From Theocolax elegans (taxonomy: Eukaryota > Arthropoda > Insecta > Hymenoptera > Cerocephalidae), in the NCBI GenBank assembly GCA_026168455.1, contig CM047430.1:69727044-69791043 (forward strand): a stretch of DNA of 64,000 nt, read 5' to 3'. Shown here in pieces: positions 1 to 23,703 of the stretch. How positions within the stretch are numbered: the first letter of the stretch is position 1; the number at the start of each line of letters is the position of its first letter. Position numbers and translations under genes: made by a program. The notes beneath the pieces were generated by a model. That model worked only from the letters and a program-made list of their open reading frames with translations. It was not told the DNA's origin and did no database searches.

Positions 1-16
1 TATTATACCGAAGGGG

Positions 17-34
17 ACTCGCTTCGTAGCGAGT
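17..34 (+). other. Small stem-loop in DOT1L leader
   Basis: ACTCGCT (17-23) pairs perfectly with AGCGAGT (28-34) around a TCGT loop, about 100 nt before the DOT1L start codon. It probably lies in the 5'UTR, though the transcription start is not visible. Function is unknown and it may be chance. Confidence 0.4.
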
Positions 35-129
35 GTACCACTAAGAGCGTGGAGCATCCAAAGCGACCGTCGAAGTGGCGAGGACTCGGCTCGTACTCGG
101 CTACCTCCGAGGTGCAGCATCGCGCCGCC

Positions 130-10043
<9,914 letters not shown>

Positions 10044-10647
10044 CGAGTTTAATCGAGGGGCACGAGGTCCTCGCGTATTTGTACAAATAGCGTATCACGA
10101 GAGTCGCGATTTTCAAGGGCTTCGGTATTGGAGTTAATGCTTTTTTGAATGGTTAGCGCGATTTTAACCTTTCTCTTTTTTCGTTAAACATTGTTTATTT
10201 TTTCCTTTAATTTTTTACCCTATTAAGGGTATTGCGTCGGTAAAGAAAATGGTTGGACTGATTAGATTTTATTTAATCTATTTGAAAATTATTAATGACA
10301 ATCTAAGATTCCGTCAGAAATTATTTTAAATAATAATTATAATTACGCATGGTTACTTTTTTAATCTTTTATGACGCGCTACATGATCGTTTTAACAACC
10401 ATTTTCTTCATTTCGATATTGGTGCATATATCGATACGCTTTCAGTAAAACATTCATTTTTTTTATTAAAAATGATAATTTTCGTGTTAATTGATCGATG
10501 AATTATAGACGAAGTTTGGTAAAGGTAGACGACAATACTCTACTTGTAATTAACAATGTTTCGTTTAATACGAGTTGAATGTTAAAAATACGTCTGCTTC
10601 GAAGCAATATAAACTGCCCGCGTCTAAATTCTCCTTATTTTTTATTA

Positions 10648-10690
<43 letters not shown>

Positions 10691-12281
10691 GTTTAGTTAT
10701 TTTATAAAAGACTAAATTAGTTGTTTTTGTTTTGCGCGAATGTCGTCGCATGATTGAATCGGTATAGGAAAGTTAATATTGTGTCGCTCAGGTTCGATTA
10801 TTGTCCCTTAGGTACAATCGATCACTTTCGAAGCGAGTCGCATCATAGTTCGTATTATGATATTAGGAAAATTTTTCAATTTTAACGTTTATAACGGCAT
10901 AGATATGAATGGCTGGTTGACAATTCGTGAGTGCATGTATGATGTTTAAGCCAATGTGTATCCCACCGTATAAGAGTCACATCGCAAAAGTGAATGATCG
11001 ACGAAAAAGACGAAAAATTAAAAAAAAAAAGAAGAAAAAGATTAAAAAATAAGTCGTGTGTTAGAAAGAAAAAGAGATATTGTGATGTAATTTTAAAGAT
11101 TTATACTAGAACGAGACAATTTTTCACATACAATAAGGATTATACACTTTTGTAATGTCACTTCTCGAATACCATTGAGATTAAGGTTCAACACGCGTGA
11201 AGGAAACCTCGAAACATCTTTTTCACCAAGTCTTGTAGTCTTTTTACTTAAGCGACGATGATAATACGGCAGTAATTAAAAAAGATTTCATCACTGTCGA
11301 ACCGCTTGTGTGTTCGTTGTAAAATTAGCGTTTTAGAATTTTTGTAAGTGACAGCATACTCCAAGGACGGAGAGTCTCTTAACCAAAGTGTTCACCGCTG
11401 CTTGGCGACAACAATCGTTTCGAAAGATAATACACGAAATTTATAACGGTACCCAAAGAGCGAGCAATCTTTGCGAGCGTTGAACATTTTTCAACTGGTG
11501 CATCGTAATTTAAACACTGCGCGTACTCGGCACCTCGAGTATCGCGGTCTCTATTTTTTTTTTAATGTAAAGATGCGAAGAGCAAAACAAAAAATACAAA
11601 TACAAAGTTATTAATTAATCATGGCATTCCCGTAGACGCGAGAAACGTCTTGTCACTTTTTAAGTGCGTTCATAGTGTAAAAAGTTAATCAAATCATACG
11701 TTGTATAGAAACAATCGGATTATTTATATCGAAGTACCCTTATACATACGTCGGAAAGAAGAAAAAAAAGGAACACGTAGATATCGTAAACGATGCAGGC
11801 ACCTGCAAAATATAGCTGTTACATACACTGCCGAACCTTCTATTAGTTGTATTATTGATCATTATTATTTATTGTTTTTATTGGAATATTTTAATACTAA
11901 GATTTTTGTAACAAGCAACTGTTCTATTACTTCATTTATTTCCCACCTCACATATATAGATTAAGGATGTACTAAAAGATAAATAAATTATACGCGAATG
12001 TTTACATTTCAAATGCTATTACAGAAACGTATTTGTAGTTTTTTCTATCGTTCAGTTGTCACTAAAATGCAATATATTTTACGTCGACTTCTATTTTCAC
12101 TTATTTCGCAAGGTCAATGACTCAATAATGGCACCAGCATCGTTATGCAGTTTGCATTGTTGTACCTCACTTGTTTCTATGGCAATTATATTTTGCAAAG
12201 CTTAGATTAAAAGCTACCTATAAAAGTAAAATTCACTTTGGCCATGAACTGCAGTTTCGTGTGCGCGATTTTGCAAACAAC
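10044..12281 (+). other. DOT1L 3'UTR and intergenic DNA
   Basis: AT-rich non-coding DNA after the DOT1L stop. It contains a second ATT repeat (10649-10690) and AATAAA-type candidate poly(A) signals, for example near 11980. The 3' end of DOT1L and the start of the next transcript are not resolved from sequence alone. Confidence 0.6.
10649..10690. repeat. (ATT)n microsatellite
   Basis: About 14 ATT units in the presumed 3'UTR of DOT1L. Confidence 0.9.
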
Positions 12282-15200
12282 ATGAATCTAGTTTATATTT
12301 TTTTTTCATTCATTGTTTACGATATTACGCTAGCTACCAAAGAAGAAGAAATAGAAGTGATACTTCTACCATTTAAATTTACTAACAACAATAATAATAT
12401 AACGGTAAAAAGTATATTTGTAATGCAAACAAACAAACAAAGAAGTAAGCGTTCAAAATACCGCAATTTTGTGCTTTGTAGGTGCCATTGAGTTTTACCG
12501 CATTTGGAAAGAAAGTCGATTTACTTTTGGAGAAAAATGAAAATTTGTTGACTAAGGGTTTCGAAGTTTGGAAACGCGATGAAGATGATATATTAAATAA
12601 GCTAAACAATTTTAATGGAACATCTTGTTATTATCTTCATAAAGATTCTTCCATTAGCGCAGCTGTTAGTTTGTGCAATTCGGGTACAGTGGTTAGTGCT
12701 TTTTCGTTTAATTTGGTTCATTTTAATTCTACTGTCTTTTATAATTTATAAAATGTACAATTAAAGTTACGTGCATTTTTTGTTATAAAACATTGAGAAA
12801 TAAACTTTAATATATTTATATAATAAGTATAAAATGAATTTAATCAGAATGTTTAGTACTTAAAAAAATTGATCATGTTCGATATTATATTTTTTTGGAA
12901 GCATGGATTTGTATTTTTCGAGAACGACAGTCTTGAAATAACACCATTAAGCAGTGAAGAGACGAATATTTTTGAAAATCATCGAATAAAGGTAAGATCA
13001 TCGCCCACCTACGGCGAACCTCACATTATAAAAAGACGACGGATTCCTTATGGACAAATTGAAGGATTGGATGAAACATACGTCAAAATTTTATCCCGGC
13101 GGAAAGATCGTTCAATCGATTCCGAAAATAATGAAAACAAGACCAGAGAAGGTGAAGTAACAACTGCTTTGACTATTGAATTAGGTAATTAATTAAAATT
13201 TTAGTTACTACATTTGAAAATAATAATTCACGTCTACCACGATTAAAATATATGTTACTATATATATATATACACACATCAATAATGCACAATACCAAAA
13301 AATAATAGTTTATTGTACGCACGTAATAAAATAATCAATAATCTCAAAATGAACATGTAAATAAAAAAATTGTAAAATTCGAAGCTGTCTTCTTCGACGC
13401 AACGGCTTACAGTTTGTTCGAACCATACCTATCGAACGACGAGGCACGACTTCTGGATCTATTACTCGCGTACATCAATAATATCCAAGCATTGTATTAT
13501 CATCCGAGCTTAGGTCGACGTATCGATTTGGCTCTGGTTCGGCTTGAATTGATGCAAACTCAACCAGCGGAACTTGCGCATCTCGATGGTGAACGGGGTC
13601 AAGTGCTCGATGATTTTTGCGCGTATTCGAAAAAAATGAATCCAATAGGTGACGATGACCCTAGGCACTGGGATATGGGTCTTTACATATCGGGATTGGA
13701 TTTTTATGCCCTCGAGGACGGAAAGAAAAATCCTGTGACTATGGGCTTAGCACCCGTCGGTGGCGTTTGCTGGGATGATTTCGCTTGCGTGATCACGGAA
13801 TTCGGTGTAACCAATCGGTTTGGCAAACCCTATCCCTCCGCTGGATTCACCTCGGTTTACGTTGCCGCCCACGAGATTGCCCATAAGTACGGATTTGTAT
13901 ATTTATTTATTTACTTTTTTAATAAAATTGAGTGGTTAGCGTATATGTATACCTCATTTTTGCCGACCGAGCAAAATAATTTTATTTTTGCAATTATTAA
14001 AATAGCTGATTTATGGGATATCCAAATACAGAGGTGTTAGATTATTGAATAATACGTGACTGTGCAGATTTGTAAGTCAATAAATAAAAGATACGTTTAA
14101 AAAAGTTTGCACGGAGATCTATACATATTCGGTGGAATAAATGTTTGAAATTTTGTAGAAAATAAATATACATTTGAAAATTAAATAATACTCTAATTTT
14201 GCCATTTATTGCGGTCATTTATCCGGTATCTTATGACACTTGGCCATTTTTTAGCTTGAAAAACGTTACATTTATGATCGAATATTTACTAGGATTAGTA
14301 CCTCCATATTTGAGTGTTTCATAAAACAATAGATTTTATTAAATAAATGCGATAATAGATAATTAGTTATGTTACAAGCTTAATAATTATACTATAATAG
14401 TAAATATGACTATTTTATTTTAAAAAGAACAGCATTGGCTTCTTAAACATAAATATCTATATTTATTAAAACGATGGCAATTTTTTAGTACTAATAATAA
14501 ACAAAATATTAGTCTAAATCCAAATGTTAACTAATTAATATTTACAAACTTTACCAATTCTATTGAAAATTATTAATAAAATATATACCTATATCCTATA
14601 TTATATCTACGTGATTTTTTTTATCAAGAGAAAGAAAAGATAATATTTGAGATAAAAAAAAATTGTGACAGCCTAGGGATGCACCACGATTCGGTGAACA
14701 ATAATTGTCCAAAAGACGGCTACATAATGTCTCCGAGTCGAGGAACGCAAGGAGAAACACACTGGTCGACTTGTAGCCGTGCTTTAGCCGATGATCTCCA
14801 CAAAACTAAACCGTGCCTTTTGGACACCTCGGAAATGGATTACATGATCGATAAGCATCGACGTCTGGATCATCGAGGAAGATTTTCCGAATTACCAGGT
14901 AGACGTTGGACAGCTAAAATGCAATGCGAAGTATTATTAAGAGAACCCGACGCTTACGTTGATTCGTTAAAAAATAGCTGTCAAGCGTTGAGATGTAGGA
15001 GTCCTACTAGAACGGGATTTTATCTTGCTGGACCGGCTCTCGATGGTACTAAATGTGCTAAAGGGAAGGAATGCAGAGCTGGAGAATGTTTGCCGGTCGA
15101 TAATCCTTGGTAACTTCGATTATTATTCACTTGTAAATATTTCACGTATTTCTAATTTATTTTTATTTTAATTGCCAATCGAAAAACACGATTTTTTTTT

Positions 15201-17354
15201 AATATTTACAGTTTTTAGATCGTTTTTAAATGGTACTTTTTGAGACATTTTGAAATAAAATATATTTTGGAAAATAAGATATTTTATAATATTAAATATT
15301 AAATTCTATTAAACATTGCATTAGTTACTATTTTTTGTTACTATCTTAAGAGTATACGAAGAATATTTTTATTTTTGTGTATACCCAATGAAAATTTATT
15401 ACAGCTCTTTTTATCACAATAAATTAAATTTTGCCATGCGACAATTAAAAGTTATTTCAATTGTCTTTTATAGATAAATTTAAAATTGGTTACGAAATAC
15501 TGGTAGCATGATAAAATTATCAGAAAAAGTATAAATTTAACTATAAAAAAAGTTTTAGCCGGTCTATAATCGATATTGCATATACATTCAAAATAGTCTA
15601 TATGTTCTTAAAAAAAGAATAGAAATTGAAATTTATTAATGCACCTCAAAACTATCTAAATTTATCGATCTCAATATTGATCTCCAAATAGTATCTTGAT
15701 ATCTAAAGTATTTAGATATCAAAAATTCTAAAAAGTGCGATTTCTAATTTAAGACACATTTTGTTAAAATCTTAAAAAGATCTAGACTTTTTACGCGGTT
15801 AAAGTTTGTCAAAGCAGAAGTATGAAAAAAAAAAAAACTAAAAATTGATCGTTAAAATATTTTATTATCTTAATAAAGCATGCGATTATCGATTCGTTCT
15901 TAAAAAACGTAAGGATTACAAGGTATATGTATATATTAATGTATTAACGAATAATAAACAAAGAGAAAATAAAGCGATTTAAATGTGTATAACGAAGGCA
16001 ATCGAGTCCATCAACGAGTACACCAAAACCACGCGAATGGAGCAAATGGCGCGATGGGAAATGCGAAAGCGGTTGTATCAGAGGATCAATGGGTTATAAA
16101 GAACGTAGTCGGATTTGCTTATCGGATTCAGGATGTACCGGTTTCAATTTCGACGTTAAACTCTGCAAGGATAACGAATTGTGCGAAGGTTCTTCACGGA
16201 AACGCGTTACCGTACTCGAATACGCGAGTACTCAATGCCTTGATTTTGCTCGTAAAATCGATGTGATCGATGGCACCGCTGGTGGTCTGCAAGCCGAACA
16301 CGAAGACGAGAGACCATGGGTAGCTTGCGCGATATTTTGCAAAAGGCAGGACATCGCGTCGTTTTACGCACCGAGAATCGAACTGAACGATCTTGGAATC
16401 GATCCTTATTTCCCCGACGGTACTTGGTGTCATCAGCAAGAAGGAGAAAATTATTATTGCAGAAAGCATCATTGTTTGCCAGAAAAATTCAGGTTCGTGT
16501 GATTACTATTTTTTTTTATTTAATTAGATGAATATAATTGGTGATTTAAGTGACGGGTATTTAAATGTATATATATTGTAGATGTAAAATAATGTATACA
16601 CATTTAATTACCACCAATTAAACAAACTGAAATTCCGAATAATTTAATAAACGTGAGTACATCCGTCATCCAAGCACACCTTAAACAACCAATTAAGAAA
16701 AATTGGACGCATATCTACATCAATCATAAACCCATTTAAAGAAAAAACACCTCCCGATAAAGATCCTTTCATCAATCCGAACCAGGAAGGAAATTAAAAT
16801 ACCTCACGTACGAACGGTGCAATCAACGTGCAAATGCATATAGTGTCACTTGATCGAGGTATATAGGTATATAGGTATATATATATTCGATTAATCGGGT
16901 TGGCGATATACGTACGTACCTCGATGCGAAAACGAAAGAAAAAGAAAGAGAAAAAGATCGAGGCGAGAGAGAAAAACGTCGTGTGAATAATTTCGCGCGT
17001 CAATGACAAAGTGGCACGTGCGCAAACACGATGACTCAGATTATAACCGATCGAAAAGTACCGCCCACGTAGATATAGGTATATATATACATGTATACAT
17101 CGTGTTGCAGATTTGGTAAGGGTTTGGGATCGTTGGACGAGGATCTTGGACCGATGAACGCAGTGCCACGCGACTGGCACCTGCCACCTGAGGTCATCAA
17201 GTACTTTAGTCTTAGCATCGACGGTAAGCCATTACTTACGAACCTCGAGCCCCGGATGTTTCAACCTCCGCGAGATGGTGATCCTTGGCTCGATTCGAAG
17301 GACTACGTTGAATTACCTACCGAGATCCTGGAACCTCGACGTATCATCATGTAA
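12282..17354 (+). CDS. Secreted ADAMTS-type zinc metalloprotease, 7 exons
   Basis: Extracellular reprolysin-family (M12B) endopeptidase of the ADAMTS type. Exons: 12282-12404, 12482-12691, 12902-13184, 13385-13886, 14672-15109, 15998-16492, 17111-17354; phases agree and give 764 residues. An N-terminal signal peptide (MNLVYIFFSFIVYDITLA) precedes a propeptide with the reprolysin-type SCYYLHKDSSISAAVSLC segment. The catalytic zinc motif HEIAHNLGMHHD (about 368-379) is created by the exon 4/5 splice, and the Met-turn YIMSPS follows at about 390. A Cys-rich disintegrin-like part and one thrombospondin-1 repeat beginning EWSKWRDGKC come next, then a Cys-rich/spacer region. No further TSP1 array follows, so it is a short ADAMTS, near 'venom metalloproteinase'/ADAMTS-like annotations in Hymenoptera; which subtype is unclear. 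All key catalytic residues are present, so an active enzyme is expected. Substrate is unknown. Exon 1 (signal peptide) is the least certain. Confidence 0.88.
13887..14671 (+). other. ADAMTS-type gene intron 4
   Basis: AT-rich intron that interrupts the zinc-binding motif between its second histidine and the following asparagine. Nothing else is recognised in it. Confidence 0.8.
15110..15997 (+). other. ADAMTS-type gene intron 5
   Basis: AT-rich intron of about 0.9 kb separating the disintegrin-like/Cys part from the thrombospondin repeat. The acceptor aacgaag lacks a good pyrimidine tract and was chosen because it restores frame and yields W-Q-S-S-P before the TSP1 repeat. Confidence 0.7.
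16493..17110 (+). other. ADAMTS-type gene intron 6
   Basis: Non-coding intron of about 0.6 kb, donor gttcgt (weak) and acceptor gttgcag, with TA-rich repeats near 16860-16885. Confidence 0.75.
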
Positions 17355-19967
17355 ATTCAAGGATTACTTTTATATATATGTATACCTATCATGTCTGGAC
17401 ACTGTCTTATTATACGTCGATCCAATTCTCCGATTATCTTCTTGCTTTACAATGCGGATCTACCATACTCGTACGAGAGTTTACCAAATTAACTCATTAA
17501 CTCCCAAATTTTTAAACTTAATTTAATGTCATATTTTTTTACACTTTTTAACCCTGTTGCGTACCTATACGTCAAATTTGTTTTTCTTCCATTTTCAAAT
17601 TGGAAAAATGTATATAGTTTTATTTGGTAATACGAGCGCAAGTTGATATTTCTTTGTTTAAACTTATAAATCAAATTTATCGATAGATTATTGACCAATG
17701 TACAATTCGATCCGTCTATTGAGAAATAAATTACCTATTCTTCAATAGTTTATCGACGTATGTGTAAGATTTTACAAACTAAATTTAATTGTTTTTTTCG
17801 AACGTGATTGCGATTTTTTAAATTTTCATTTTCAAACAAGATATTAATTCACGTTTTGTAATGAAATTTTATAAATAATAAACAAATGAGAAAACATTAC
17901 TCAATTTATTCGCATTTTAGTCATTTAACTGTTTATGAAATCGTTTCACGTTGAGTAATACAGTTACACCATACTCAGCTTTGATTGCAAACCGAGCACT
18001 TTGAACAAATAAAACAATGCTAAAATGTAAAACGAAAAGTAATTTTAAAAAATTTTTTTTAACAAATCGCGTACGTGCATATTTTTCAATCTTCTAATCT
18101 TACCGTAGGCGTATTAAAAACGGATAAGGTTTCACGACATTTATATAATTATTTAAATTACAATAAAAAAAACATAAGCATGCACATATCCTATTGATAT
18201 AATTGAAAATACTGTTTTAAGATTTTTAAATGGTTTCTGGGTCGTGTTATTAAAAAATAAAATAAATATAATGCAAGTATTTATTTAAGAATTATGATCA
18301 GAATTGTAAACCTTTCAAATATTATTCATGAAACACTTCCACGTATTATACCACAGTTTTATGTTTCTTTGTATGCTTATTTATATCGATTCCAAAATTA
18401 TAAACTGACGTATTGTTATGTATACTTATACATATGTATATATATATTTTTTTAGTGTATACACCATTTAAAAAATTATTTAATTTCGCACTGCAATCGA
18501 ATAATTGCAGCCTCGTCGTGATTTATGTACGCTTATCCCAAGTGTAATCGGATAGAAAAATCTCTGACTATTATTTATCAAGAGGAAAAAGTAAGAAAGC
18601 AAACCATAAATTTACCGAACTAATGATTAACATCTATAAAAAGCAATACATTCAGAGATATCACAGTTAGACCGATGAGTAACACTTTAATAAAAAAAAA
18701 CGCACAAAAAATGTTTTATATATAATAAACAAAACCAATCATACTTTATTTACAAAATTTAACAAATATTTACAAAATAGTACACATAGCATTTTTTAAA
18801 TGCATTGAGAAAAGAAAAGTTTAATCCATAAAAGATGTATTAAAAAAATTTACTTATTTACTTCGATTGCCCATGCAAAAATAAATCTGCGAAGAAATTC
18901 TCCGAAGTTAAGATCGAGGATTATTTAAAGTTTCGGAAAAGAAGAAAAATCTTTTTTCTTCTTCGCTCAAGTTTTTAGGACAAGAGAGTCGGGAGCAAAA
19001 GAAAACGTGCGCTCGCGCACGAATGTTACCGCTATAACATTCGCGTGTGTGCGCGCGCGCGCCCGCGCGAGTCAGGTCGATGACGTCACCTGGTTGGCTG
19101 CCTATTTTAGGAGTGACTTGGGTGTCTCGCGTCGTATTATTGGGGAAAATATAGGAGGGAAAAGATTCATCGACAAATGAAAACACGATTTTTATCTTTT
19201 GTATAGAATGTCAAATAATTTAATTCATCTTTCTCTCTCTCTCTCTCATTTCTTTCAAATTTTTTTTTTTCTTACTTTGCATCTTTCCATATTTCTTAAA
19301 CATAGATTGTGTATACAAATAAACAACTTTGACGATCAAACAAAATTCATTAAACTTTGATGGCGCGATAAATGTACTTTGTTTTTATTGTTATTTATTT
19401 ATCTTATTAAATTTTCGTTTACAAATTTACCTAGGCGATTCAGCGAGGTATAGGTTGCGCCCCGTCAAAAGCATTTCAACAATGGAATCGTCAGTTACAA
19501 TTTCGATGTACGATTAAACAAAAGCGAACCAAGTAGGTGACTAGTTGATTTATAAACAAAAACGAGGAGGATCAATCCTATCTCGTTGAATCGTCTGACC
19601 TTAGCATGTTTAATTTTCCTTTTTCATTTTTCATTTTTTTTTACAATAACGCATAAACAGACATACAACGCTCGCACACTCAGTGTGCAACGGTATATAG
19701 GGCGCAATCATTCATACACCAAGTTATTACGCCCCGTAAAATAAACTAATACACGCGTATCGTCAAACTCACAACATTCTCACTTGTAGGATTCACTGTA
19801 CAAGTATTATACTCGCTTGGTACAGAAAATAAAGAACGATCGTACGTAAAAAGAAAAAAAGTGTTCAGTTTACAACTAGCTATACTAAATGAAAATATTT
19901 TTTTTATACAGGCTAGTAAAACACGAGTCTTTATCAAATCTGGTTTTTGTTTAAAATGTTCGGCATT
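17355..19967. other. Convergent 3' flanks of ADAMTS-type gene and DnaJ-1
   Basis: About 2.6 kb of mostly AT-rich DNA, presumably the 3'UTRs of the two convergent genes. An out-of-place CpG-rich island with a CRE palindrome lies at about 19005-19150 (listed separately). No coding sequence is recognised. Confidence 0.65.
19005..19150. promoter_or_regulatory. Isolated CpG-rich promoter-like island with CRE
   Basis: A GC/CpG-rich block in AT-rich surroundings. It contains a hairpin (CGAATGTTA at 19020-19028 pairing with TAACATTCG at 19035-19043), an alternating GC run and a full CRE palindrome TGACGTCA at 19081-19088. It resembles an insect CpG promoter but no start exon is identifiable on either strand, so the call is an inference. 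Confidence 0.4.
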
Positions 19968-21041
19968 TCAATTCGGCAGGGTGTCGTATAAAATGTCCTT
20001 GACGCTTTGTGATAACGTATCCGGGAACTTGATGTCGAACGCCACCATAAGATCACCCTTCCTGGAGGGTTCTTTTGGGAAAGGAAGACCGTGACCTTGA
20101 ATTCGTTTAACCGTTTGCGGTTTCACGATTTCGTGTGTCAAATTGAGCGAAATTTTTTCACCGGATAGCGTAGGTACATCGATGATGGTCCCGCATAACG
20201 CTTGTTTTAACGAGAGTCTGCACGTATACCTGACATCGCTACCTTCTCTCTTGAATTGCGGATGCGGTTTGTCACGTATTATAAAGACTATGTCGGCGGG
20301 TACTTTGCCTCGACCTTGATCACCCTCTTTCTGGAAAGTAATCTTGGTACCGGCTTTCCAACCGGGCTTTACGTTAATCGTGAGGACTTTATCCTCTTTT
20401 TTAGTCGTACCGTTCGGCTGGACGACTCGTCTCGAGATTTTCATCTTTTTGGTGCAGCCTCTCAATATATCCTCCAGACTGACGTACAAGTCGTGCTCGA
20501 TCGCTGGATCTTGAGCGCGTGGATCCTTACCGGAAACGCGACCGGTCGGTCCTGCGAAGTTAAATGAGTGAGAACGGAAAGCACCTCCTGGACCACCACC
20601 TTGCCTCATACTTTGACCAAACGGATCGGAAGTGTCCATATCGTCGTCCTGGAAGAATATGTTACTACCACCTCCGGCGGGACCGCCGAATTCGAAGAAC
20701 GTTTGGAAAGGCGATGCCGTGCCGAAGAATTGAGCGAACGTTGCACGTGGATCGCCGTGGAAGGTGTAAGTGCCACCAGAGCCAACGCCACCACCTGCAC
20801 CACCACCACCGCCCGCTCCGCCTTTTAGACCTTCTTCGCCAAACTTGTCGTAGACTTCTCGTTTCTTCGAATCAGACAGTACTTCGTAAGCTTCCGCGAT
20901 TTCTTTAAATTTTTCTTCTGCTCCGGCTGCTCGATTTTTATCCGGATGGTATTTCAAAGCGAGTTTGCGGTACGCCTTTTTTATCTCGTCGTCGCTCGCT
21001 CCCTTTTGTATGTTGAGGATTTTGTAGTAGTCTTTCCCCAT
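19968..21041 (-). CDS. DnaJ-1: DnaJ homologue subfamily B member 1-type Hsp40 (DnaJ-1)
   Basis: Type II J-domain co-chaperone that stimulates Hsp70 ATPase and delivers unfolded clients; cytosolic and nuclear. It is a single coding exon of 357 residues, close to the usual 340-350. The J domain (about 4-70) contains the HPD triad at 32-34 in YHPDKN. A Gly/Phe-rich linker follows (about 80-170), then the two-lobed C-terminal substrate-binding region starting [20 protein letters not shown], with [14 protein letters not shown] and the dimerisation tail. There is no Cys-rich zinc domain, which separates it from DnaJA types. The start MGKDYYKIL is the family start. In-frame upstream codons are removed by a splice acceptor (TTTTTTTGATTGCAG, exon edge 21052) just before the ATG, so the 5'UTR is split. 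Heat-shock regulation is supported by the element at 23758-23775. Confidence 0.95.
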   Translation of the reverse strand: MGKDYYKILNIQKGASDDEIKKAYRKLALKYHPDKNRAAGAEEKFKEIAEAYEVLSDSKKREVYDKFGEEGLKGGAGGGGGAGGGVGSGGTYTFHGDPRATFAQFFGTASPFQTFFEFGGPAGGGSNIFFQDDDMDTSDPFGQSMRQGGGPGGAFRSHSFNFAGPTGRVSGKDPRAQDPAIEHDLYVSLEDILRGCTKKMKISRRVVQPNGTTKKEDKVLTINVKPGWKAGTKITFQKEGDQGRGKVPADIVFIIRDKPHPQFKREGSDVRYTCRLSLKQALCGTIIDVPTLSGEKISLNLTHEIVKPQTVKRIQGHGLPFPKEPSRKGDLMVAFDIKFPDTLSQSVKDILYDTLPN

Positions 21042-21052
21042 TTTTATGGATT

Positions 21053-23640
21053 CTGCAATCAAAAAAATAACATCCTTCATTAATTTCGTTGCATGATTGT
21101 TAGATACGTTTAGTGTGCAAACTAATTGTTTTATTAATTTGTTAATTTGAAGCATGTTTTAAGTGAAAACAAATATTACAGAATAGTAGGAAAAAATTTT
21201 AAAAACAATTTGTACGTATACTTTGCATTATAAACAGTTATGTCACGTGTACGTAATATTATCCGTTATCTGATTTTTTTCATTAAATTTTTCTATATTA
21301 ATTAGTTAAATGTGTACGTTTTAATAATATGCATGTCTATAACGCAAATTGAGAATATGAATTCGTCGCTCGCACATTTCATAAACAACGAAAAAAAAAA
21401 CACAGAATAATTCCGCATTATTACAAAACGTTTTGACAAGCAAGCCATCCTAACGTTACGCAAGGATAATTAAAGTTAGTGATTTTAATTAAGAGTAGGT
21501 TTTGTAAATAAATTGTTACATAAGTCGCTCGGTATACACATTTTAAAACCTACCAAAAAAACCAACATACATAAAATATAGATAATTTCAAGGTTTCATT
21601 CGTTAATTATTTACAAACTCAACATAACGATAGAGTATTTAAATATATTTCAAAATATACGATTTGTTATTGTTTACCAACATCTAGTATGGCAGTATGT
21701 AAAACATTTCAAATCGGTGTAGCAAATGAATCAAAACTTTGTATCGCTTATGGTTAAAACAAGACGATGTAGGGATTTTAAAACGAGCAATTCCGGGTAT
21801 ATAGAGCGCTTTAATTCTTTTGTTGCTCACGACTTTTACACTCGATCGCGAATGTCCGTGCGCTTAACCGGAAGTAGTAATAAAGCAAATATCTCGATGA
21901 CGCGAGTGACGTACTTATGCACCATTAATCACTCCGATATATACCCAATCGTTAAATTAAAAAGAACAAAAAAGAACCGTACACGAGAGATTCCCTTTAA
22001 AGATTTGTAGAAGAAAAAAAAATTCGCATACGTATACCGAGGAAAGGATATTAAATTTCATGACGCGCATACACTAGACGACCTCGGATCGAAGATGCCC
22101 CTTTTACACTGGTACTCGTCAATAAATGGTAGCAGTGTCCTATCTTTTTTATATATATATATATATACACTTGTTATCTTTGGGCTTGATTAATCGAGCG
22201 ATTCAGTTGGAAATACTATTTTTATTGCTGTGAAATATCGAATTCGTAATTGAATTTACTTAAAAACGATTCAACATTGCGAGGAAACATTTAAATTAAC
22301 AATAGGGATAAGAGAAACTGTAGTAAACAATTTGATGCAATAAATATTATTACTTATAAATTAATGTAAATAGTTTGATTGAACATTCCATTGTATTGGT
22401 ATATCACCAAGTAAGTATACACCTTTACAATGAAATCACATTTATAAATACTGGTGGGATTCAATGTACAATGTTGCCTTGTATCAATATTGTACATATA
22501 CGTCTACTCATTTTGTTATTAACGAGAAAATTGGATTTAGACATAAACTGAAGTAAGTTTGAAGACCAACTATTATGGAAAGTCAAATTTAACGATGAAT
22601 CAAGATACTTATGCAAATTTATTGTTTTAAATTTTAATGGCAAAATTGTTTACTTTATTTTGTGTGTATATTTTTGTTAAAATAAAATACAAAAATAAAA
22701 TAACTATGTTTAAGGGAAAATTGTTGGATACGTAAGTACTTTTAATGAGATTACAAGTGCTCTGTACATTCTTATCTCGATTAAGTATACCTGTCTCGAA
22801 TAATTATTGATATCAGCTACTTCCAACACTATGACCTACTCTTAATTTTGTACAGAAAATTCAAACAAAAAAGATTATAATTCACCTACATTTTCATACT
22901 GAGCAAAAGTGAATTAAGTAATTAGAAAAAAAAATTAACATAATAAACAATGAAATAATGTCAAAAGCGTTAAAATTTGGAGCAGAATCAATGGTTAAAG
23001 AGTTTTAGATTGAATAAGGTAAAGCAACGCACGGTCCTATATACATATATACGTATATACATATGTATATATATACCTCTCTACTTACTCGACGCGGTAA
23101 AAACTACGCGAACATTCGATAGAGCAACTACCACATACCGACGACGTATATCTTTCGCGCGCGTTTGCGTGTACCTACATAACGTTAGCCAACATATATA
23201 TATTATTTTTTTTCTCTCTGAACATTATTATATTGGAACGCGCGCATTTTATCTCCCTTCTTTCCATTTTCGAGGACGGCGCGAAACTCTCCACGCGCGC
23301 CACCCACGCGTCTTATTTTCTCCGCTATTTCGGGAAATGATGATACATCGCACGAACCGCGAATAAGGGAATCAACGAGACTCCCCTTACGAGATCAAGA
23401 CACCAAGGGATGCGAAGCATACGGAAAGGAGGAAAATAATGTATCTCCTCTCTTTTCCTCGTTCACTACACTACTTTCTTTTTTTGCTTTGGTTAATTCT
23501 AGCACACTTACTTTATCCGTTAATTTGCAAACTAGTATCCAATCTTTGTAACGTCACTTATTACAACACCGTTATTACAATATAAAAAATAACCAATCGA
23601 AACTATCAATTTCACCTCGGTATACTGAGGGAATGTACAA
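21053..23640 (-). other. Presumed 5'UTR intron of DnaJ-1
   Basis: AT-rich non-coding DNA between the coding exon acceptor (21053) and the heat-shock promoter. A candidate donor GAG|GTGAAA lies near 23617 on the minus strand, but its exact position is uncertain. No coding exon is recognised inside. Confidence 0.55.
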
Positions 23641-23703
23641 AGTATTGTACGTATCTGTATGTGTATAAACACAACGTTCACTGTTACACGTCTTCTGTTC
23701 AAC

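Noticed and set aside
10781..10812. GGTTCGATT-like tRNA B-box in DOT1L 3' flank
   Set aside because: No matching A-box or cloverleaf could be folded around it; no tRNA gene is supported anywhere in the window.
20564..20908. Open frames on the plus strand opposite DnaJ-1
   Set aside because: Antisense shadows of the real minus-strand Hsp40 reading frame; no own start context or family features.
21042..21155. In-frame 38-codon N-terminal extension of DnaJ-1
   Set aside because: The extension lies upstream of a clear splice acceptor and lacks an ATG; the J domain starts normally at MGKDYY.
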